Of a stretch of DNA of 45,721 nucleotides, positions 41,847-45,721 are shown in pieces (the stretch's first letter is position 1; each line of letters starts with the position of its first letter). A program made the translations under genes and the position numbers. The notes beneath the pieces were generated by a model. The model was given only the letters and a program-made list of their open reading frames with translations. It was not told the origin of the DNA and searched no databases. Source of the stretch: Clostridiales bacterium (GTDB lineage Bacteria > Bacillota > Clostridia > Peptostreptococcales > Acidaminobacteraceae); contig JAIOSU010000178.1 of the NCBI GenBank assembly GCA_021107455.1, forward strand, positions 1 through 45,721, written 5' to 3'.

Positions 41847-43085
41847 ATGAGCGCTTTTTTTGAGAATAATCGAAACAAACTTGGTGCCAGGATGGAGATT
41901 GGCGATTTAGCTGTTCTATTTGCTGGCAAGGCACCGAAAAGTACTGCAGATGCCCACTATTCGTTTATGTCGAACAAAAACTTTTTCTATTTTACAGGAT
42001 TGACAAGAGAACATTTCATCTGGACGATAATCAAGACCGAAAAAGGCCTTGAATCCACATTGTTCATAGAAAAACCCGATTATGACATTGAAAAATGGAT
42101 CGGAAGAAAAATGACAAAAGAAGTAGCAAAAGAAAAGTCTGGTATTGATGATATCCAGTATATTGAATCTTTTCATACTTTTATGAACAAATTGGTCCAA
42201 AGTGGTAGCGTAAAGTGCCTTTGCCTTGATCTTGAACGTTTGGATTGGGACGAGAAAGACAGTGTGGCAGATGAATTTGCATTCGATTTCAAAAAGAGAT
42301 ATCCACACGTCAGCATAAAGACTCTACACCAGATTGAAGTGGATCTACGCATGTTCAAAGATGATTATGAAGTTGAAAATATCAAGAAAGCGGTTGATTT
42401 GACCCACAAAGGGCTCGAGGCCATACTTGATGTGCTTAAACCGGGTATGTTTGAGTATCAGCTTGAAGCGACCTTCTCCCACGCCATCAGAATGAATGGA
42501 GCCGATGGCAATTCCTTTCCGACGATTGCAGCATCAGGCAAAGATGCAGTCATTTTACACTATGTGGAAAATGATAAGGTATTAAATGATGGGGATTTAG
42601 TTTTACTTGATCTTGGAGCGCAGTTTAATGAATATGCTGCCGATATCACCAGAACATTTCCTGTGAATGGAAAATTCAGTGACCGTCAAAAGACAATTTA
42701 CAACATCGTACTAAAAGCTCAAGAAGCTGTTATTGAGGCGATCAAACCCGGAACACCTTTTGAGGATTTGAACAAGATTTGCAAAAATACATTGACTGAG
42801 GAACTCATATCAATTGGATTGATTTCAAGTGAAAGTGAGCTTTCAAAGTATTATTACCATGGCGTCAGTCATCATTTGGGGCTGGATGTTCATGATTTGG
42901 GACTGAGAGAAACACAGCTCAAACCCGGTATGGTGATTACTGTCGAACCTGGCCTTTATATTGAGGAAGAGAACATTGGAATCAGGATTGAAGAAGACGT
43001 TTTAGTCACTGAAAATGGAAATGAAGTTCTGTCTAAGGACATACCAAAAACTGTAGAGGCTATTGAAGCAATAATGAAAAGGTGA
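41847..43085 (+). CDS. M24B aminopeptidase P-type metallopeptidase
   Basis: 412 residues from ATG 41847 (GGGAGG at 41832-41837). Cleaves X-Pro N-termini of peptides. An N-terminal creatinase-like domain (about 1-170) precedes the pita-bread catalytic domain. Metal ligands are visible in LLDLGAQ, AADITRTFP, HGVSHHLGLDVHD, VITVEPGLYIEE and IRIEEDVLV. The two-domain layout and length fit bacterial Xaa-Pro aminopeptidases (PepP type). It is followed 4 bases later by the DUF2156 gene. Confidence 0.93.
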   Translation: MSAFFENNRNKLGARMEIGDLAVLFAGKAPKSTADAHYSFMSNKNFFYFTGLTREHFIWTIIKTEKGLESTLFIEKPDYDIEKWIGRKMTKEVAKEKSGIDDIQYIESFHTFMNKLVQSGSVKCLCLDLERLDWDEKDSVADEFAFDFKKRYPHVSIKTLHQIEVDLRMFKDDYEVENIKKAVDLTHKGLEAILDVLKPGMFEYQLEATFSHAIRMNGADGNSFPTIAASGKDAVILHYVENDKVLNDGDLVLLDLGAQFNEYAADITRTFPVNGKFSDRQKTIYNIVLKAQEAVIEAIKPGTPFEDLNKICKNTLTEELISIGLISSESELSKYYYHGVSHHLGLDVHDLGLRETQLKPGMVITVEPGLYIEEENIGIRIEEDVLVTENGNEVLSKDIPKTVEAIEAIMKR

Positions 43086-43089
43086 TCGA

Positions 43090-44046
43090 ATGCATGAAAA
43101 AATGAAACTCTCAAAAGACCAGATGGACCAAGCTATTGATACGCTTAAAATGAAAAAGGTGGATATATCAAGTCAAGCTCAGCTCAGATCCTATTATGAG
43201 GCTTTTGATAGTGAAATTTCAGACACTTCACTCACCAATGTGCTTCTCTGGGCTTGTAAGTATAATTTCCATTTTTTTACGATGGATTCATTTGCATTCA
43301 TAGTGAACATTGAAACCGATCGGTTGTATTTCTCAAGTCCAATCGGATCATTTGATGATGAGACTCTTGTTTGCGAAGTGACAAAAAACTTGAAAGATTT
43401 ATTGAACTCATTTGGGATCCCACTGGTGATTAAGAAAGCTAGCTGTAAGTTCGTTAAAATCATTGATCACTCATCTTTGTTTGAAATGGAAGCTTTGGCA
43501 AATAGAGATGAATCCGATTATATTTATGATTATGAGCCTATGAAAACACTCGCTGGCAATAAGTATCACAAGAAAAAGAACCAAGTGAATAAATTCATCA
43601 AAACCGTAGAAAATTATAATTTTAGACCCTATGGGTCAGACGATTCTGAAACGGTCATGCAATTGATGGAAAAGTGGTGTCTGGATCATGGATGCGATAA
43701 CGACATCAACCTGCAGTTTGAGTTTGGTGGTGTCATGCATTATCTGGAAAACTCCTCAGTGGATCATCTTTTGATGGGACTTTTGTTCGTTGATGACAAA
43801 CTGCAAGGTTTTATACTCGGTGAAATCGTTTCAAAAAACATGCTACTGATTCACATTGAAAAGGCGAACGCTGACATTCCTGGTATATATCAAATGCTTG
43901 GCTATGAATTTTACAATATGGTCTCAAACGAATCTCTTTTATGGATCAACAGAGAGCAAGACCTTGGAATTGAAGGGCTTAGAAAATCAAAAATGTCCTA
44001 TCATCCAGTCAGGTTTGTCGAAAAATTTGAATTAATTTTCAAATAG
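43090..44046 (+). CDS. DUF2156 (phosphatidylglycerol lysyltransferase C-terminal-type) protein
   Basis: 318 residues, soluble with no transmembrane segments. Two GNAT-like repeats make up the DUF2156 fold also found in the catalytic part of MprF. DESDYIYDYEPMKTLAGNKYHKKKNQVNKF is typical, shortened here to its core (YDYEPMKTLAGNKYHKKK). MprF-like enzymes transfer aminoacyl groups from tRNA to lipids; the stand-alone versions have unknown acceptors. Possible aminoacyl-tRNA use is interesting beside aspS, but no direct evidence. GTGATCG precedes the start, weak for ribosome binding, so coupling to the upstream gene is likely. Confidence 0.8.
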   Translation: MHEKMKLSKDQMDQAIDTLKMKKVDISSQAQLRSYYEAFDSEISDTSLTNVLLWACKYNFHFFTMDSFAFIVNIETDRLYFSSPIGSFDDETLVCEVTKNLKDLLNSFGIPLVIKKASCKFVKIIDHSSLFEMEALANRDESDYIYDYEPMKTLAGNKYHKKKNQVNKFIKTVENYNFRPYGSDDSETVMQLMEKWCLDHGCDNDINLQFEFGGVMHYLENSSVDHLLMGLLFVDDKLQGFILGEIVSKNMLLIHIEKANADIPGIYQMLGYEFYNMVSNESLLWINREQDLGIEGLRKSKMSYHPVRFVEKFELIFK

Positions 44047-44049
44047 GGC

Positions 44050-44078
44050 TTGACAGACGCTCAAATGACGTCTATAAT
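44050..44078 (+). promoter_or_regulatory. Consensus promoter of aspS
   Basis: Perfect TTGACA (44050-44055), 17-bp spacer and TATAAT (44073-44078). Transcription is expected from about 44085. Confidence 0.85.
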
Positions 44079-44084
44079 CGAGAA

Positions 44085-44366
44085 CAATAACAAAAGACGA
44101 TGACGAGAAGAGTAATCTGGTACAAAGTTATAGCGAGCCAATGACGGTGGAAGATTGGTACAGAGTTAAAGATGAAAAACATCTCCGAGTTGCTAACCGA
44201 AGCGAAAGTGAGTAGGATTAGACGTGTCTGGCACGTTACAGCCAGTAGATATCGACAATTAATTTGTCCGTATCGATTCAAGGTGGATCGTAAGATCAAA
44301 CTGGGTGGTACCGCGGAGCATAAGCTTTCGTCCCTATTTTATATAGGGATGAGAGCTTTTTTTATT
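44085..44366 (+). promoter_or_regulatory. T-box riboswitch with Asn (AAC) specifier, upstream of aspS
   Basis: A full T-box leader. Stem I has the AGTA of the specifier loop (44111-44114), a distal stem CCAAT/ATTGG around 44138-44158, and the 3' strand GAAA-AAC-A-TCTCCGAG (44174-44189). This has the same layout as known leaders (GAAA, codon, A, helix), so the specifier is AAC at 44178-44180. The antiterminator T-box GGGTGGTACCGCGG lies at 44303-44316. The competing terminator is 44322-44366 (AGCTTTCGTCCCTAT with ATAGGGATGAGAGCT, then T7). Uncharged tRNA would stabilise the antiterminator and switch aspS on. Confidence 0.9.
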
Positions 44367-44389
44367 GCCATAAAAGGGGAGGCATTAGT

Positions 44390-45721
44390 ATGAAACGTAC
44401 ACATTATTGTGGTCTGTTGACCAAAGATGAATTACAAAAGGAAGTCGTCATCATGGGATGGGTTCAAAGGAGACGTGATTTTGGAGGTGTCATTTTCATT
44501 GATCTTCGAGACCGTGAAGGCATCTGTCAAGTAGTGATTGACGCATCAAAGTTAAGTGCGCATGAGTTTACACTCGCCGAAAAACTTAGAAATGAATATG
44601 TCATCGCAATCAAAGGGATCGTAGAAAAAAGGAGCCCCGACACTATTAACCTCAGCTTACCAACAGGAGACATAGATGTCAGGGCAAATGCTATCACAAT
44701 CTATTCTGAATCCAAAAACACACCATTTGGAATTGAAGAATCCATGAATGTCAGAGAAGACCTCAGGCTTAAATATAGATATTTGGATATGCGTAACCCA
44801 AGAGTGCTTGAAAATCTAAAGATGAGACAAAAGGTCACTCAAGCCATCAGGAACAGCCTTTTGCAAAAGGGATTTCTTGAGATGGAAACGCCAATTCTCA
44901 CAAAAAGCACTCCCGAGGGTGCCAGAGATTTCTTGGTTCCAAGTCGTATCAAGAAAGAAAAATTCTATGCATTGCCCCAGTCTCCTCAAATATACAAGCA
45001 ACTACTGATGGTGGGTGGCATTGACAAGTATTTCCAAGTAGCAAAATGTTTCAGGGATGAGGATCTCAGAGCAGACCGTCAACCTGAATTCACACAAGTC
45101 GATATGGAACTCTCTTTTGTGGACGAAGAGGATGTCATCACACTTCTTGAGCAGCTCTTCAAAGATTTGCTCAAGGAAACACAGCAGATCATAATCGACG
45201 AGTCCTTCAAGAGATTGACCTATAAAGAGGCCATGAGCCTCTATGGAACCGACAAACCCGACCTCAGATTTGAGATGCCAATTGTTGACCTCACCGAAAT
45301 TGTCGCACAAAGTGAGTTTGGAATATTTACAAAAGCGATAGCAAGCGGAGCTGTAGTAAAGGCTTTAACTGTCAAAGGTGGAGATGAAATCACACGTTCG
45401 CAGATTGATTATCTCACGAAGAGAGCTTTTGAACATGGTGGAAGTGGTATGGCTTGGATCTCAATCGGAATGGATGGTCAACTTAAATCGGTGTTGACCA
45501 AGTATTTCACTGATGAACAAATGGATGAGCTTACAAGAACAGCGGATGCGCAAAATGGAGATCTTATAGTGTTCTGTGCCGAGCCGCTTGAAAAAGCACA
45601 ATCCGTTTTAGGCAATTTGAGACTTGATATTGGCGATATGCTCGATTTGAGACCAAAGGACAAATTTACATTTGCGATAGTCACAGAATTCCCTCTATTC
45701 GAATTCGATCCTATAGCCAAA
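44390..45721 (+). CDS. aspS: Aspartyl-tRNA synthetase, 3' end cut by window edge
   Basis: 444 codons of a ~590-residue bacterial AspRS, open to the last base; ATG 44390 follows AGGGGAGG (44374-44381). Charges tRNA(Asp) with aspartate and, in organisms lacking asparaginyl-tRNA synthetase, also tRNA(Asn). The anticodon-binding OB fold (GWVQRRRDFGGVIFIDLRDREG) precedes class II motifs: KYRYLDMR, PEGARDFLVPSR, LPQSPQIYKQLLM and CFRDEDLRADRQPEFTQVD (motif 2). Part of the bacterial insertion domain is present. At the position linked to tRNA(Asn) discrimination (RRRD-x-G) it has Phe31. The T-box upstream points to Asn supply (see findings). Confidence 0.96.
   Translation, partial: MKRTHYCGLLTKDELQKEVVIMGWVQRRRDFGGVIFIDLRDREGICQVVIDASKLSAHEFTLAEKLRNEYVIAIKGIVEKRSPDTINLSLPTGDIDVRANAITIYSESKNTPFGIEESMNVREDLRLKYRYLDMRNPRVLENLKMRQKVTQAIRNSLLQKGFLEMETPILTKSTPEGARDFLVPSRIKKEKFYALPQSPQIYKQLLMVGGIDKYFQVAKCFRDEDLRADRQPEFTQVDMELSFVDEEDVITLLEQLFKDLLKETQQIIIDESFKRLTYKEAMSLYGTDKPDLRFEMPIVDLTEIVAQSEFGIFTKAIASGAVVKALTVKGGDEITRSQIDYLTKRAFEHGGSGMAWISIGMDGQLKSVLTKYFTDEQMDELTRTADAQNGDLIVFCAEPLEKAQSVLGNLRLDIGDMLDLRPKDKFTFAIVTEFPLFEFDPIAK

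Noticed and set aside
1-45721. Numerous long frames antisense to recognised genes (for example opposite dnaE, pyk, yvcK and prfC)
   Set aside because: They lack ribosome binding sites, have no recognisable motifs and lie fully within strongly supported genes; they are shadows of codon bias.

Overview
The window is an AT-rich, gene-dense stretch of what looks like a member of the Bacillota, class Clostridia. The reasons are: strong AGGAGG-type ribosome binding sites, frequent GTG/TTG starts, intrinsic terminators with T-tracts, a T-box and a c-di-GMP-I riboswitch, Fe-S redox proteins typical of anaerobes, and the conserved murB-PHP-rapZ-yvcK / Nudix-whiA / dnaE-pfkA-pyk order. The genus cannot be fixed from the sequence alone. 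Both edges cut genes: tmk on the left has lost its first codon(s), and aspS on the right has lost its C-terminus.

Layout. 1-618: end of tmk. 702-4555: a tightly coupled operon built around a hydrogenase-like iron-sulfur protein with two DRTGG proteins, two stand-alone GHKL ATPases, a PHP phosphoesterase and a small membrane protein. It has a good promoter with a Rex-like box and looks like a redox-signalling module. 4635-6396: class D sortase, then a c-di-GMP-I riboswitch controlling a secreted transglutaminase-like protein. 6550-8379: typA. 8500-11919: three pilin-like/Tad-like membrane proteins and a degenerate Ser/Thr kinase. 11980-12690: a 52-residue zinc-finger protein, a hairpin-rich element with repeats, and the leader of the pantothenate operon. 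12690-15641: panG-type reductase, panB, panC, panD. 15727-19331: murB, PHP, rapZ, yvcK. 19537-20919: tryptophanase interrupted by one in-frame UAG. 21036-29933: Nudix, whiA, a solute-binding lipoprotein, dnaE, pfkA, pyk. 29950-30975: ferredoxin-type aldo/keto reductase. 31025-32691: a pair of half-size DUF606 membrane proteins divergent from a Crp/Fnr regulator, with a 24-bp palindrome between them. 32739-35079 (minus): GerMN protein and an unknown duplicated membrane protein. 35213-37889: PcsB-like coiled-coil protein with ftsE and ftsX. 37934-39538 (minus): prfC. 39696-44046: methyltransferase, a PLP-fold/GNAT fusion, M24 aminopeptidase and a DUF2156 protein. 44050-45721: consensus promoter, T-box and aspS.

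Most promising for follow-up: (1) the hydrogenase-like signalling operon, whose iron-sulfur protein keeps the H-cluster cysteines but has lost proton-relay residues; (2) the aspS T-box, whose specifier reads as AAC (Asn), not Asp; (3) the single UAG inside an otherwise intact tnaA; (4) the FtsEX set, which has a hydrolase-less partner and an altered ABC signature; (5) the PLP-fold/GNAT fusion without the PLP lysine; (6) the structured repeat element at 12225-12454. No CRISPR array, tRNA, rRNA, transposase or phage gene was seen.
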